From assembly GCA_028821265.1 (NCBI GenBank), contig JAPPGU010000085.1, forward strand, positions 1 to 64,000: 64,000 nt of DNA, given 5' to 3'. A model generated the notes under the pieces. The model made no database searches, was not told the DNA's origin, and worked only from the letters and a program-made list of their open reading frames with translations. Of this stretch, positions 50,141-59,405 are shown in pieces. The first letter of the stretch is position 1; the number at the start of each line of letters is the position of its first letter. Origin of the DNA: a bacterium. Lineage in GTDB: Bacteria; Actinomycetota; Acidimicrobiia; Spongiisociales; Spongiisociaceae. The position numbers and the translations under genes were made by a program.

Positions 50141-50192
50141 AGGAGCGCGGCCGGTCCGGACTATTCGGGACCACTGTCGAGGCATAGGCATG

Positions 50193-50219
50193 TGGACGCC
50201 ATGTGCAGGCTGATACAGT
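50193..50219 (+). promoter_or_regulatory. Weak promoter candidate for the acyl-CoA synthetase
   Basis: TGGACG (50193-50198) and TACAGT (50214-50219) are separated by 15 bases, a poor but possible pair. If used, the plus transcript would start after the structured region at 50041-50140, which would leave that structure to the minus strand. Confidence 0.2.
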
Positions 50220-50256
50220 GAAACCGCGACGAATTCGTGTAATGCAAGGAGCCCGA

Positions 50257-51900
50257 ATGCCCGATCCGGCGTATGCGAGCGGCGACCGGTCGACACCCTT
50301 GTTACAGGAGACCATCGGCCGGAACCTGGAATCGACCGTTGCCCGGTTCCCCGACCGGGATGCCCTCATCTCGGCGCACCAGGGCATCCGCCAGACCTAC
50401 CGAGCCTTCAACGACTCGGTGGATCTGCTTGCCATGGGGTTGCTCCGGCTCGGACTGGAAACCGGCGACCGGGTCGGCATCTGGAGTCCCAACTGCGCGG
50501 AGTGGGTATGGCTCCAGTACGCCACCGCGAAGGCCGGGGTGATCCTCGTCAACATCAACCCCGCCTACCGGACCCACGAACTCCGCTACGCACTGGCCCA
50601 GTCCGGCTGCCGGGTGCTGGTCGCCGCGCAGACCCATCAGTCCTCGAATTACCGGGAGATGGTGGCCAAGGTGGAGGACGAGTTGCCCGACCTGGAGCGG
50701 GTGATCTTCTTCGGCACGCCCGAATGGGACGACCTCATGGCCCCGTCGGAGGACGGTATGGACGGCGCCCTGGCCGATCGGAAGGCCGGGCTGCATCATG
50801 ACGACGCCATCAACATCCAGTACACGTCGGGCACCACCGGGTTCCCGAAGGGCGCCACGCTCAGCCACGCCAACATCCTCAACAACGGTTTCTTCGTGGG
50901 CCAATCCTGCGCCTACACGGAAGAGGACCGGGTCTGCATCCCCGTCCCCCTCTATCACTGCTTCGGGATGGTGCTCGGAACGCTGGCATGCACTACCCAC
51001 GGCGCCGCCATCGTGCTGCCGGGCGCCGGTTTCGATCCGGACCAGGTCCTCACCGCGATCCAGCAGGAGCACTGCACCAGCGTCTACGGAGTCCCGACGA
51101 TGTTCATCGCAGAACTCGCCCATCCCGACCTGGAGACCTTCGACCTGTCCTCGCTCCGCACCGGGATCATGGCCGGATCCCCCTGCCCGGTGGAGGTGAT
51201 GAAGCAGGTGATATCCGACATGAACATGACCGACGTCACGATCGCCTACGGCATGACCGAGACCTCCCCTACGTCCACCCAGACGAAGACCACCGACTCG
51301 ATAGAGAGACGGGTGTCCACCGTGGGCCGGGTGCATCCCCACGTCGAGATCAAGATCATCGACCCCGAGACCGGCGAGACCGTGGAGCGGGGACAGGACG
51401 GCGAGCTCTGTACCCGCGGTTACTCGATCATGTTGGGGTACTGGAACGACCCGCAGCGAACCGAGGAGTCCATCGACGCCGACGGGTGGATGCACTCCGG
51501 TGACCTCGCCACGATGGACCCGGACGGTTACATGAACATCGTGGGCCGGATCAAGGACATGATCATCCGCGGCGGCGAGAACATCTACCCGAGGGAGATC
51601 GAGGAGTACCTGTACGGCCATCCCGCCATCGAGGACGTGCAGGTGATCGGCGTACCGGACGTCAAGTACGGCGAGCAGGTCATGGCGTGGGTGAAACTGC
51701 GGGAGGGCGCCGAGGCGACCGCACAGGACATCAGAGACTTCTGCCGGGGCCGGATCGCCCACTTCAAGGTCCCGCAATACGTGAAGTTCGTTGACAGCTT
51801 CCCGATGACGGTTACCGGCAAGATCCGCAAGGTCGAGATGCGCGAGGCATCCATCGCCGAACTCGGACTGGAGGGCGCGGCCCGGATCGAGTCCGCCTGA
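50257..51900 (+). CDS. AMP-forming acyl-CoA synthetase
   Basis: Adenylate-forming enzyme of 547 residues that activates a fatty acid with ATP and CoA. The P-loop is [13 protein letters not shown], motif A5 is [10 protein letters not shown], the hinge region [20 protein letters not shown] is split as [13 protein letters not shown] and YMNIVGR, and the catalytic Lys is in TVTGKIRK. The length and [15 protein letters not shown] favour medium-chain acyl substrates. AAGGAG at 50246-50251 sets the ATG at 50257 as start. A hairpin directly after the stop is a likely terminator. Confidence 0.94.
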   Translation: MPDPAYASGDRSTPLLQETIGRNLESTVARFPDRDALISAHQGIRQTYRAFNDSVDLLAMGLLRLGLETGDRVGIWSPNCAEWVWLQYATAKAGVILVNINPAYRTHELRYALAQSGCRVLVAAQTHQSSNYREMVAKVEDELPDLERVIFFGTPEWDDLMAPSEDGMDGALADRKAGLHHDDAINIQYTSGTTGFPKGATLSHANILNNGFFVGQSCAYTEEDRVCIPVPLYHCFGMVLGTLACTTHGAAIVLPGAGFDPDQVLTAIQQEHCTSVYGVPTMFIAELAHPDLETFDLSSLRTGIMAGSPCPVEVMKQVISDMNMTDVTIAYGMTETSPTSTQTKTTDSIERRVSTVGRVHPHVEIKIIDPETGETVERGQDGELCTRGYSIMLGYWNDPQRTEESIDADGWMHSGDLATMDPDGYMNIVGRIKDMIIRGGENIYPREIEEYLYGHPAIEDVQVIGVPDVKYGEQVMAWVKLREGAEATAQDIRDFCRGRIAHFKVPQYVKFVDSFPMTVTGKIRKVEMREASIAELGLEGAARIESA

Positions 51901-51902
51901 GC

Positions 51903-51918
51903 CACGGGTCATCCCGTG
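51903..51918 (+). terminator. Tetraloop hairpin after the acyl-CoA synthetase
   Basis: CACGGG (51903-51908) and CCCGTG (51913-51918) form a perfect 6-bp stem with a TCAT loop, two bases after the stop codon. No T-tract, as elsewhere in this genome. Confidence 0.45.
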
Positions 51919-52037
51919 CTGCCACGGGCGGGTAGCCTCCGGGGTACGGCCCGGCCTCGCCGCCGATCGCCGCTCCAGGGTCATCCGCCTCGGCGACCCC
52001 TGCGAAACCAGGCACACGGAACAGGATCGTTCGACCG

Positions 52038-53057
52038 GTGAACCCGAACACCAAGGGGATGTTGTGGGCTGTGTCCGCGGTCCTGACCGGCTCCTGGTTA
52101 CCTCTGTTCTACCTCTACACCCACGTCAGCAACGACCCATTCGTGTGGCGATCGTGGCTGCTGGTCTTCCAGGTCGTCATGCTCATCCCGGTGTTCTTCC
52201 TGGTCCCGGCCGAGAACAAGCGCTGGATAGAGAACACCCGGCGGCTGCTGTTCTACTGGGGAGACGGCGGGGAGCCCGTCAAGGTGCGGAACGCGCAGGA
52301 CATGCTTCGAGCCCCGGTCCTGTGGATGGCGATCTGCTTCGCCCTCGACCTGGCCTTCTGGGTATGGGCCGCCACGCTGATCGATCCGCTGGTGGTGACC
52401 ATCATCTTCCAGCTGATGCTGATCGGGATGGTCTGGATGGCGGCCCGGCTGGGCAGGAAGATCTCCGGCGGGCAGCGATCGTCCCCGCACGTCATCGGTG
52501 GCAAGCACTGGACGCTCATGTTCTTCTCGTTCCTGGGCGCCGCGCTGGTCATCTGGTCGGAGACGGCCGCGGTAAGCACCCTCAACTGGCTGGGTATAGC
52601 CGTGGCGTTCATGGGCACCGCGACCGCAGTCGGAAGCCTATGGGGAACCGTTTCGATCGGACGCATGATGGGGTGGCCGACCCGCAATCCCCACGACCTG
52701 GTCTGGAACGCCACATTCGCGGCGGTAGCCGGACGGGCACTCGCCCTACCACTGACCCTGGTGGGAAGCTTCCTGTTCTTCCCGCCGTCCGGCGACAGTT
52801 TCGACGTCACGTGGAACATGGTGGGCCTCCTGACCGCGACCGGAGTGTTCAATGCGGCCGGCGCCCTCAGCCACCGGTACTCCCTTTACGTGACCTCGAG
52901 CCTGAGCGTCCAGAGGATCATGTTCTTCTCGCCGGTCTTCCAGATGCTCTGGCTGTGGCTGTTCGCCGATGTCTCCATAGCCAACCCCCAGGCCCTCCTG
53001 GTCGGGACCGGGATCGTGCTCCTCTCCAACCTCGGCTGGCAGCGGGAGCAGTTGTGA
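52038..53057 (+). CDS. EamA-like ten-helix membrane protein
   Basis: Membrane protein of 339 residues starting at a GTG. Ten hydrophobic segments can be counted, as in EamA carriers, with MLWAVSAVLTGSWLPLFYLY first and SLSVQRIMFFSPVFQMLWLW near the end. The two halves are less clearly repeated than in the other EamA proteins here, and the loops are longer, so it may be a divergent branch. It lies downstream of the acyl-CoA synthetase but beyond a hairpin, so is probably a separate unit. Substrate unknown. Confidence 0.75.
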   Translation: MNPNTKGMLWAVSAVLTGSWLPLFYLYTHVSNDPFVWRSWLLVFQVVMLIPVFFLVPAENKRWIENTRRLLFYWGDGGEPVKVRNAQDMLRAPVLWMAICFALDLAFWVWAATLIDPLVVTIIFQLMLIGMVWMAARLGRKISGGQRSSPHVIGGKHWTLMFFSFLGAALVIWSETAAVSTLNWLGIAVAFMGTATAVGSLWGTVSIGRMMGWPTRNPHDLVWNATFAAVAGRALALPLTLVGSFLFFPPSGDSFDVTWNMVGLLTATGVFNAAGALSHRYSLYVTSSLSVQRIMFFSPVFQMLWLWLFADVSIANPQALLVGTGIVLLSNLGWQREQL

Positions 53058-53094
53058 GACCCGGACCGGATTAGCCAGGCAGGAGCCGGCCGGT

Positions 53095-53382
53095 TCAGCC
53101 GGAAGCGGACTCCGTCTCGGCTTCTGCTTCGATCTCAGACTCGCCGTGCGTTTCGGTTGCGGCCTCTACCGGATCGGGCTCGGCCCCGCTCTCGCGGCGG
53201 CGGAAGAGAGAGCTCAGCATCGAGACCCCCACCAGCACCATCGCCAGGGGTAGGAGCCACCGGACAGTGGCGAATCGGCTGAACTCATCGCTGAGCTCGG
53301 CGGGGACCACCAACCCGACCGCGAGCAGGATCAGCACCACCCCGAACCCGAGCGAGAACACGTTGAAAGGGTGGCGTTTCAT
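53095..53382 (-). CDS. Small membrane protein with acidic tail
   Basis: A 95-residue protein with two hydrophobic segments (NVFSLGFGVVLILLAVGLVV and RWLLPLAMVLVGVSMLSSLF) and a strongly acidic C-terminus (EAATETHGESEIEAEAETES). No family was recognised. Its start overlaps the PspC/LiaF-like gene in ATGA, so it is translated with it and may help in the same envelope-stress response. The acidic tail probably faces the cytoplasm, but this cannot be shown. Confidence 0.65.
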   Translation of the reverse strand: MKRHPFNVFSLGFGVVLILLAVGLVVPAELSDEFSRFATVRWLLPLAMVLVGVSMLSSLFRRRESGAEPDPVEAATETHGESEIEAEAETESASG

Positions 53383-54599
53383 CGGCTGTCCCCCACGGTC
53401 ACCGTTGTCGATGGCCTTGGCGCTCCGGGCAACGTCCGGACCTCGATCTCACCCAGCCCCACGCTGGCATCGAGGATGATCATTCCGTGGGCGCCCTCCC
53501 AGACATAGTCGGACGTTATTCCGATCCCTTGCCTGGAGGTGCTGCCAAGATGGTCCCAGGTGCGTATCGACCCGATCCCTACCCGTCCGGACACGTCGGC
53601 CGCGACATCCTGGGGCAGGTAGACGATCAGTTCACCGATGCCGACCTCGGCCTTGACTCGGACCACCCTGCCCGTGAAGTCGACCTGCCTCATGTCGACC
53701 AGCAGACTCCCGACACCGAGACGGTAGGCATCGGGGATCTGCTCCACTCCGGCCGGACGGTGGTATCCGTCTCCGGCGGACGTGCTGAACTCAGCCGTGT
53801 CCGATGACAACGACACCAGCACCACCGGTCCGTTATCGGTCGTCCTGAACTCGACCTTGTCGGACACGAGCGACACCAGCACCACGGGCACGAGCACGAT
53901 GCCCAGGGCAACCAGACCGCCGATCCGCCCGAACCAGGCGCCTACCACCAGCCCGAGACCCACCACCGCTACCAGCAACGCCATGTAGTGGCGGAAAGCC
54001 GGATTGAACCCGGGTACCACGCCGTCGAGGAACCCGAGTAATCCCAGCGAGATCAAGGCGGCTCCGACCGTCACGCGACCGAGGTGGGACTTATCCCGCG
54101 GCGGCGCCGGCACGGGACCGGCGGGCAAGGAGGAGGGAGGGCCGGCCCCAGGCTCTTCGACCTGGTCGGCAGGCGCCGCCTGCGGGACACTTGCGGAATC
54201 CGGGCTCTGCTGTTCCGGCGCGCTCAGGTCGCCGCGGTACAGCAATACTCCGATCCCCAGGAGGACGAGGGCAAACACAAGCTCGCCCCTCACCCACCTG
54301 GTCTCGGCGAGCAGCACGATCGCCGCGAGCCCGATGAGGATGACGCCCACCCACCGGCGCGCCGAGGGTCGGCCGGACCATCCCCGGACGATCGACTCGG
54401 TCTCGCCTTCATCCGGGATCAGGATCCAGCCTGCCGCGTAGAGGAAGATGCCGACGCCACCGACGGTCACGAGGACGATGAAGGCCACCCGGACGATCCA
54501 AGCCTCGATGCCGAGGCGGTGGGCGATTCCGAGCGCCACCCCTGCAATCCAGCGACCCTCGCCGGGTCTGCGGAGCGATGGGTGGCTGCTGTTCGTCAT
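53379..54599 (-). CDS. PspC-domain protein with LiaF-like C-terminus
   Basis: A 406-residue membrane protein. An N-terminal PspC domain reads GRWIAGVALGIAHRLGIEAW and VTVGGVGIFLYAAGWILIPD. A second group of helices follows, then a soluble C-terminal part (VGSLLVDMRQVDFTGRVVRV, VDVSGRVGIGSIRTWDHLG-like segments) resembling the DUF2154/LiaF domain. LiaF-type proteins restrain a partner sensor kinase until the membrane is damaged. It is divergent from exactly such a kinase, 169 bases away. ATG at 54599 is chosen among three nearby ATGs. Confidence 0.82.
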   Translation of the reverse strand: MTNSSHPSLRRPGEGRWIAGVALGIAHRLGIEAWIVRVAFIVLVTVGGVGIFLYAAGWILIPDEGETESIVRGWSGRPSARRWVGVILIGLAAIVLLAETRWVRGELVFALVLLGIGVLLYRGDLSAPEQQSPDSASVPQAAPADQVEEPGAGPPSSLPAGPVPAPPRDKSHLGRVTVGAALISLGLLGFLDGVVPGFNPAFRHYMALLVAVVGLGLVVGAWFGRIGGLVALGIVLVPVVLVSLVSDKVEFRTTDNGPVVLVSLSSDTAEFSTSAGDGYHRPAGVEQIPDAYRLGVGSLLVDMRQVDFTGRVVRVKAEVGIGELIVYLPQDVAADVSGRVGIGSIRTWDHLGSTSRQGIGITSDYVWEGAHGMIILDASVGLGEIEVRTLPGAPRPSTTVTVGDSR

Positions 54600-54655
54600 A
54601 CCCATATCATCCATCATTCCGGACCCTGAGTCTGTGGGGTATCACCCTGAAACAT

Positions 54656-54681
54656 CCCCCAGACCGGCCGCCGGCCGGGGG
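54656..54681. promoter_or_regulatory. Compound GC palindrome between stress genes
   Basis: CCCCC (54656-54660) and GGGGG (54677-54681) flank CCGG (54664-54667) and CCGG (54671-54674), giving a nested hairpin or operator in the divergent promoter region of the LiaF-like and kinase genes. Confidence 0.35.
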
Positions 54682-54688
54682 TATATCT

Positions 54689-54715
54689 CCGGTTCCGGGC
54701 CCGAACGGCAACCGG
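54689..54715. promoter_or_regulatory. CCGGTT-N15-AACCGG inverted repeat
   Basis: Perfect 6-bp arms at 54689-54694 and 54710-54715 flank a spacer that contains GGGCCC. It lies 53 bases before the kinase ATG at 54769. A LuxR-type regulator site is plausible, since the regulator gene is in the downstream operon. Confidence 0.35.
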
Positions 54716-54768
54716 ACGATGCCAACATAAGCCTCATGCGAAGCCATACCGCACGAGAGGCCACGGCA

Positions 54769-55917
54769 ATGCCGGCACGGCGGGAACGGAACCGCCTGGT
54801 GGCCGGCGTGGCCGGAGGGATCGCCGACCAACTAGGCATCCCCGATCTCTATGTCCGCGCCGCCTTCCTGGTTCTCGCGCTCGTATGGGGACTGGGAATA
54901 CTCCTCTACCTGGTGCTGTGGGCGCTGACCCTGGACAAGACCGCCCGCCAGGATCCTGCTCCGGAGGCGGACGGGGAGCGGCGGGCGGCTTACGTCCTGA
55001 TGTTCATCGGCTCGCTGCTGCTGCTCCGCAGCCTGGGGATCTGGAGCGGAGACGGTTGGGTCTGGCCCGGACTGGCACTGAGCTTCGGCATCGCCTTCCT
55101 GATGGACAGGGGTGACATCGATCCCCGCTCGGCCATCCTGGGACTGTTCGATCCGCAGAGCGGAAGGTTCCGGGCGCGCACGGTGATCGGGATCGTGCTG
55201 GCGCTTGCCGGGGTGTCGATCCTCGCCAACGTGGCGGCTCCTGCCGTCGGAACCGTACTGCTGGCGGTGCTGATCACCGGAGTCGGCATGGTCGTGCTCT
55301 TCGGACCGTGGGTATGGAAACTAGGAGCAGATCTGGGGGCCGAACGCCGGAAGCGTATCCGCCAGGAGGAACGGGCCGACATGGCCGCCCACCTCCACGA
55401 CTCGGTACTCCAGACGCTGGCCCTCATCCAGCGGACCGACGACTCGCGAAGGATGGTGACGCTGGCCCGGGTCCAGGAGAGGGAGCTACGACGCTGGCTC
55501 TACGACACGAGCCCGGCCGACGGCCCGGAGCTGCTCTCGGCCGCGCTGCAGGAGGAAGCCGATCGTGTCGAGCACACGTTCGACGTTCGGGTCCAACTGG
55601 TCACGGTGGGGGACCGCCCCGTGGATGATGACGTCAGGGCGATCATCGCGGCCACAGGCGAGTCGCTGAACAACGCCGCCCGGCACTCGGGCACCGATCG
55701 GATCTCCGTCTACTCCGAGGTGGGTACGGACGCAACGGACGTCTGGATCTCCGACCACGGCGTCGGTTTCGACCCCACCGCGGTGGCCGGAGACCGGCAC
55801 GGAATCACCGCGTCCATTATCGGGCGGATGGAAGGCAAGGGCGGCACCGCCACCATCTCGTCGGCGCCGGGTGAAGGCACCGAGGTCCATCTGTATCTGG
55901 GAGGAGAGCCACGATGA
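54769..55917 (+). CDS. PspC-domain sensor histidine kinase
   Basis: A 382-residue sensor kinase. The N-terminal PspC domain reads ERNRLVAGVAGGIADQLG, followed by about four more hydrophobic segments. The phospho-acceptor His is in MAAHLHDSVLQTLALI near residue 210 (HisKA_3 type), and the ATPase part has an N-box at AIIAATGESLNNAARHSG and a G-box at ISDHGVGFDP and GEGTEVHLYL. An ATG at 54736 is an alternative start. Its stop overlaps the regulator start in ATGA. With the LiaF-like protein it resembles the envelope-stress LiaFSR logic. Confidence 0.9.
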   Translation: MPARRERNRLVAGVAGGIADQLGIPDLYVRAAFLVLALVWGLGILLYLVLWALTLDKTARQDPAPEADGERRAAYVLMFIGSLLLLRSLGIWSGDGWVWPGLALSFGIAFLMDRGDIDPRSAILGLFDPQSGRFRARTVIGIVLALAGVSILANVAAPAVGTVLLAVLITGVGMVVLFGPWVWKLGADLGAERRKRIRQEERADMAAHLHDSVLQTLALIQRTDDSRRMVTLARVQERELRRWLYDTSPADGPELLSAALQEEADRVEHTFDVRVQLVTVGDRPVDDDVRAIIAATGESLNNAARHSGTDRISVYSEVGTDATDVWISDHGVGFDPTAVAGDRHGITASIIGRMEGKGGTATISSAPGEGTEVHLYLGGEPR

Positions 55918-56552
55918 TCCGCGTCTTTCTGGTGGATGACCACCGGCTTTTCCTCTCCGGAGTCAGGACGGAACTGTCCGATCCGCGCGACATCGAACTC
56001 ATCGGCTCCGCCGGCGATGTGGACGATGCCATCGACGCCCTGCGGCTCGATCCTCCCGACGTGGCGCTGGTGGATGTCCACATGCCGGGAGGCGGAGGCC
56101 TCGCGATCCTGGAGAACGTGCTCCAGACCCATCCGCAGGTGAAGTTCCTCGCCCTGTCCGTGTCGGACGCGGCCGAGGACGTCATCGCCATGATCAGGGC
56201 CGGGGCCCGTGGATACGTCACCAAGTCGATCCGCCCGGAGGCTCTGGTCGACGCGATCAGGCGGGTCCATGCGGGCGATGCGGTCTTCTCCCCCATGCTG
56301 GCCGGATTCGTGCTGGACACCTTCGCCGCCACCATCCCCGTTCCGGAGGATCCCGAACTGGATCAGCTGACCACCCGTGAGCAGGAGGTACTGCGCCTGA
56401 TCGCCCGCGGCTTCTCCTACAAGCAGGTGGCGCACCGGCTGTACATCAGCCACAAGACGGTCGAGTCCCACGTTTCGGCGGTGCTCAGGAAACTCCAGCT
56501 AAGCAACCGCTACGAGCTCGCCAACTGGGCGAGCCGGAGGAGGATCGTCTAG
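55914..56552 (+). CDS. NarL/LuxR-type response regulator
   Basis: A 212-residue response regulator. The receiver domain has the acidic pair in FLVDDHRLF, the phospho-acceptor Asp in VALVDVHMPGGGG near residue 53 and Lys in GYVTKSIRPE. The C-terminal helix-turn-helix begins LTTREQEVLRLIARGFSYKQ and continues VAHRLYISHKTVESHVS. It is coupled to the upstream kinase by a four-base overlap and probably controls the divergent PspC/LiaF-like genes. Confidence 0.94.
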   Translation: MIRVFLVDDHRLFLSGVRTELSDPRDIELIGSAGDVDDAIDALRLDPPDVALVDVHMPGGGGLAILENVLQTHPQVKFLALSVSDAAEDVIAMIRAGARGYVTKSIRPEALVDAIRRVHAGDAVFSPMLAGFVLDTFAATIPVPEDPELDQLTTREQEVLRLIARGFSYKQVAHRLYISHKTVESHVSAVLRKLQLSNRYELANWASRRRIV

Positions 56553-56571
56553 CCCTGGGCCAGGTCCCATA

Positions 56572-56667
56572 CCAAAGGCCCGTCGTGGTGGGTGCCGCAC
56601 CCCCGCCCATCGCGGTAACGTTGCGGTCTTGAATCCCTGGATGTGACCGCGTACCGGGAGCCTTTGG
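56572..56667. repeat. Long-range inverted repeat reaching a start codon
   Basis: CCAAAGGC (56572-56579) and GCCTTTGG (56660-56667) are perfect 8-bp complements 80 bases apart. The second arm begins in the presumed ribosome site GGGAG and ends three bases before the hydrolase ATG, so pairing could hide the start region. Confidence 0.35.
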
Positions 56668-56670
56668 CCG

Positions 56671-57618
56671 ATGACCGATATACCTTCAGAAGCACCCGCC
56701 GAGGTACTGGCCTTCAACGAATGGGTGGCCGACCAGACGCGGCACGCGCCACCTGTGTGGGAAGTGGGCGCCGCGGCGGGCCGCCAGGCCAGGGAGGAGG
56801 GCAGGTCATTGATCGGTCCTCCCCGTCTCTCGCCGCGAGCCTCGGTCCGCACCATCGACGGGCCCGGCGGGCCCATCCGGCTGCGGGTCATCCACCCGGA
56901 GGGAAGGGCGGCCCGGGGGGTATTCCTGCACATCCACGGGGGAGGATGGGTGTGGGGCGGACCCCACCATCACGACCCTCAGATGACGGCTCTCGCGGAC
57001 GCAACCGGTCTGATCTCGGTGTCCACCTCCTACCGCCTGGCGCCCGAGCATCCCCACCCGGCCGGTCCCGACGACTGCGAGGCCGCGGCCCTCTGGCTCC
57101 ACCGGAATGCTGTCGACGCATTCGGGCACGAGCTGGTCGCGATCGGCGGGGAGTCGGCGGGCGGGCACCTCACCGCCGTCACCTGCCTGCGGCTGCGGGA
57201 CCGCTACGGCCTGACCCCCTTCCGGGCGGCGCTGCTCACCTACGGGGCCTTCGACCTGCGCGGGACACCGTCGATGAGAGCCTTCGGCGACCAGCCACTG
57301 ATCCTGAACACGTCCTCCATCGACTGGTTCGTGGAGTTGTTCACCGGAGACCGGGACCTCGAGGACCCCGACATCTCCCCCATCTGGGCCGATCTCGGTG
57401 GAATGCCGCCGGCGCTGTTCACCGTGGGCACCCTCGACCCGCTGCTGGACGACTCGCTGTTCATGGCCGCCCGCTGGAAGGCCGCCGGCAACCCCGCCCG
57501 GCTCGACCTCTGGCCCGGCGGCCTGCACGCCTTCGACCTGTACGACAACGCCTACGGGAATGCCGCCCGGGACAGGATGCACGAATACCTCACCGCGGTT
57601 CTCGATGAGGCTCGGTAG
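56671..57618 (+). CDS. Alpha/beta hydrolase, hormone-sensitive-lipase type
   Basis: Esterase/lipase of 315 residues. The oxyanion motif is HIHGGGWVWGG near residue 90, the nucleophile is in AIGGESAGGHL, the acid in VGTLDPLLDDS and the His in WPGGLHAFD. STSYRLAPEHPHPAGPDD is another family mark. It has no signal peptide, so acts in the cytoplasm on small acyl esters. The ATG at 56671 is preferred; a longer ORF in another frame is a shadow. It is a single gene upstream of the nitroreductase. Confidence 0.92.
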   Translation: MTDIPSEAPAEVLAFNEWVADQTRHAPPVWEVGAAAGRQAREEGRSLIGPPRLSPRASVRTIDGPGGPIRLRVIHPEGRAARGVFLHIHGGGWVWGGPHHHDPQMTALADATGLISVSTSYRLAPEHPHPAGPDDCEAAALWLHRNAVDAFGHELVAIGGESAGGHLTAVTCLRLRDRYGLTPFRAALLTYGAFDLRGTPSMRAFGDQPLILNTSSIDWFVELFTGDRDLEDPDISPIWADLGGMPPALFTVGTLDPLLDDSLFMAARWKAAGNPARLDLWPGGLHAFDLYDNAYGNAARDRMHEYLTAVLDEAR

Positions 57619-57685
57619 CCGTCTCTACGGATCTTCACCCGGCCACCTCCCAACCCAAGGCTCCTGGCGCGCTGGACCTCGCTCT

Positions 57686-57698
57686 CAACCTAAGGTTG
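57686..57698 (+). promoter_or_regulatory. CAACCT-A-AGGTTG palindrome before the nitroreductase
   Basis: Perfect 6-bp arms flank one central base, 39 bases upstream of the nitroreductase GTG. Compact palindromes like this are typical operators of redox- or drug-sensing regulators such as MerR or MarR types. No such regulator is adjacent. Confidence 0.35.
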
Positions 57699-57737
57699 CG
57701 GGTGCTGGGGGCGTAGAGCGACCGAGAGGAGGAAGAC

Positions 57738-58388
57738 GTGGACGTATTAGAGGCGATGCGGACGCAGCGCAGCGTCAAGCGTTTCAAGCCGGACCCGGTG
57801 TCCGACCACGACATCCGCACCATCCTGACCGCGGCCACCTGGGCACCCAACGGCCACAACGCTCAGCCATGGGAGTTCATCGTGGTCAAGGACGCGGAAC
57901 TCAAGAAGCGACTCGCCGACCTCTACCGGGAGGGCCTGCAGTTCCTGCTGGACCACCCTCTCCGCCAAGGTCGTACGGAGGTCGACGAGCGCACCTTCGA
58001 GAAGACCATGATCAGGAAGTCGGTCTACCTGCGCGACCACCTCGAGAAGAGTCCGGTGCTCATCGTCGTGGCCATGAACCTCGACAAGCACAACCTGCCC
58101 CGATACGGGGTCCTCAAGGCCATCCGCACCGAGGCGGTCTACACATCCATCATGCCCTGCGTCCAGAACCTGATGCTGGCGGCCCGTGACCTCGGCCTCG
58201 GTACCTGCCTCACCACGGCCCTCAACATCCTCGAGGAGGACGCCAAGATCGCGCTCGGGATGCCGGAGGAGACCCAGATCATCGCCCTGATCCCGCTCGG
58301 GTATCCCGCCGACGACTTCAAGCCCGTCACCAGGATCCCGGCCGCGGAGTTCACCCACTGGGATGGCTGGCAAGGACGGGACGACTAG
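57738..58388 (+). CDS. Nitroreductase-family flavoprotein
   Basis: FMN-dependent oxidoreductase of 216 residues. The start MDVLEAMRTQRSVKRFKPD and WAPNGHNAQPWEF are the usual FMN-binding regions; AARDLGLGTCLTTALN and ALIPLGYPADDFKP complete the pattern. It starts at a GTG after GAGGAGGA. Members reduce nitro groups, quinones or act as dehalogenases or as synthesis enzymes; the reaction is not evident. It converges with the EamA pair, 27 bases apart. Confidence 0.9.
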   Translation: MDVLEAMRTQRSVKRFKPDPVSDHDIRTILTAATWAPNGHNAQPWEFIVVKDAELKKRLADLYREGLQFLLDHPLRQGRTEVDERTFEKTMIRKSVYLRDHLEKSPVLIVVAMNLDKHNLPRYGVLKAIRTEAVYTSIMPCVQNLMLAARDLGLGTCLTTALNILEEDAKIALGMPEETQIIALIPLGYPADDFKPVTRIPAAEFTHWDGWQGRDD

Positions 58389-58415
58389 CCACCAGCAACG
58401 TGGCCATAACCCCTG

Positions 58416-59339
58416 TTAGGCCTCGCGGCGGCTGGCTAGCCACGCGCCGAACAGCACCACCCCCGTACCGGCCCATTGGAGCGGGACCACCACCTCCGAA
58501 CGGAAGGCCACTCCCAGCACTATGGCGACGAGCGGCAGGAAGTAGATCGCCACCCCCCCACGGGTGGGACCCACCCGTCCCACGAAGGAGGCCATGATCA
58601 CGTACGCCACACCGGTGTTCAGCACTCCCAGCACGATCACCGCGAGCGCCGGCCCGATCCTCCATTGCGAGCCGGCCAGGCCGGCCAGGCCGAAGGGCGC
58701 GGTGGCGACTGCCCCCACTCCGATCGCCCTCATCATCACGGCGGGAGCCCCGTAGCGCTGCTGGAGCGGTACCGCCAGGTTGAGGGATATGCCGTACAGG
58801 AAGGTGGCGAGGACCACCAGGAAGACCCCCCACGCGCCTACGGTCGAGTCACGGATAGCAGGGATGCTGATGATGATCGCGCCGGCGAAGCCGAGGATGA
58901 CGCCGACCGCAATACGGCGCCGCGGCAGGGAACGCATCAGCACGATCGCGGTGCAGGTGCTGAAGATCGGCACCAGGGCGTTCAGCATGCCCGCGAGAGC
59001 CGAATCTATGTGCTGCTGGGCGATCGGGAACAGGAGGAAGGGCACGGCGACCCAGGTGAACCCCAGTATCACCACGCGGGGATAGTCCCTCCGTTCGATC
59101 CTCCTCCGGGCCACCGGTAGGGCCACCAGCACCAGGAAGCCCAGCGTCACCCTCACCCAGCTGATGGTCGGCGGCGCCAGCGACTCCAGTCCGATCTCGA
59201 TGAGCAGGTATGACGAACCCCAGATGAGGGCCACCCCGGTAAGCAGTGCCCACTCGACCGGTCCGAACGGTCCGAGCTGCGATCCATGGGTGGTGAACGA
59301 CAAGGGTCTACGACCGGAACTGTGGGAACGGGAGGGCAT
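58416..59339 (-). CDS. EamA-family transporter, tandem copy A
   Basis: Transporter of 307 residues with ten hydrophobic segments. GPVEWALLTGVALIWGSSYL opens the first EamA repeat and RVGPTRGGVAIYFLPLVAIV the conserved part of the second. It is clearly a duplicate of the next gene upstream: many segments match, including QQHIDSALAGM and VPLQQRYGAPAV. The two stand head to tail with 66 bases between them and are probably co-transcribed. Substrate unknown. Confidence 0.9.
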   Translation of the reverse strand: MPSRSHSSGRRPLSFTTHGSQLGPFGPVEWALLTGVALIWGSSYLLIEIGLESLAPPTISWVRVTLGFLVLVALPVARRRIERRDYPRVVILGFTWVAVPFLLFPIAQQHIDSALAGMLNALVPIFSTCTAIVLMRSLPRRRIAVGVILGFAGAIIISIPAIRDSTVGAWGVFLVVLATFLYGISLNLAVPLQQRYGAPAVMMRAIGVGAVATAPFGLAGLAGSQWRIGPALAVIVLGVLNTGVAYVIMASFVGRVGPTRGGVAIYFLPLVAIVLGVAFRSEVVVPLQWAGTGVVLFGAWLASRREA

Positions 59340-59405
59340 GAGAGGAACGAGGGTACCGGGCCGGGCCTGGGCGGGATCCCGCCCGCTACTGTGCAGCGAT
59401 CCCGG

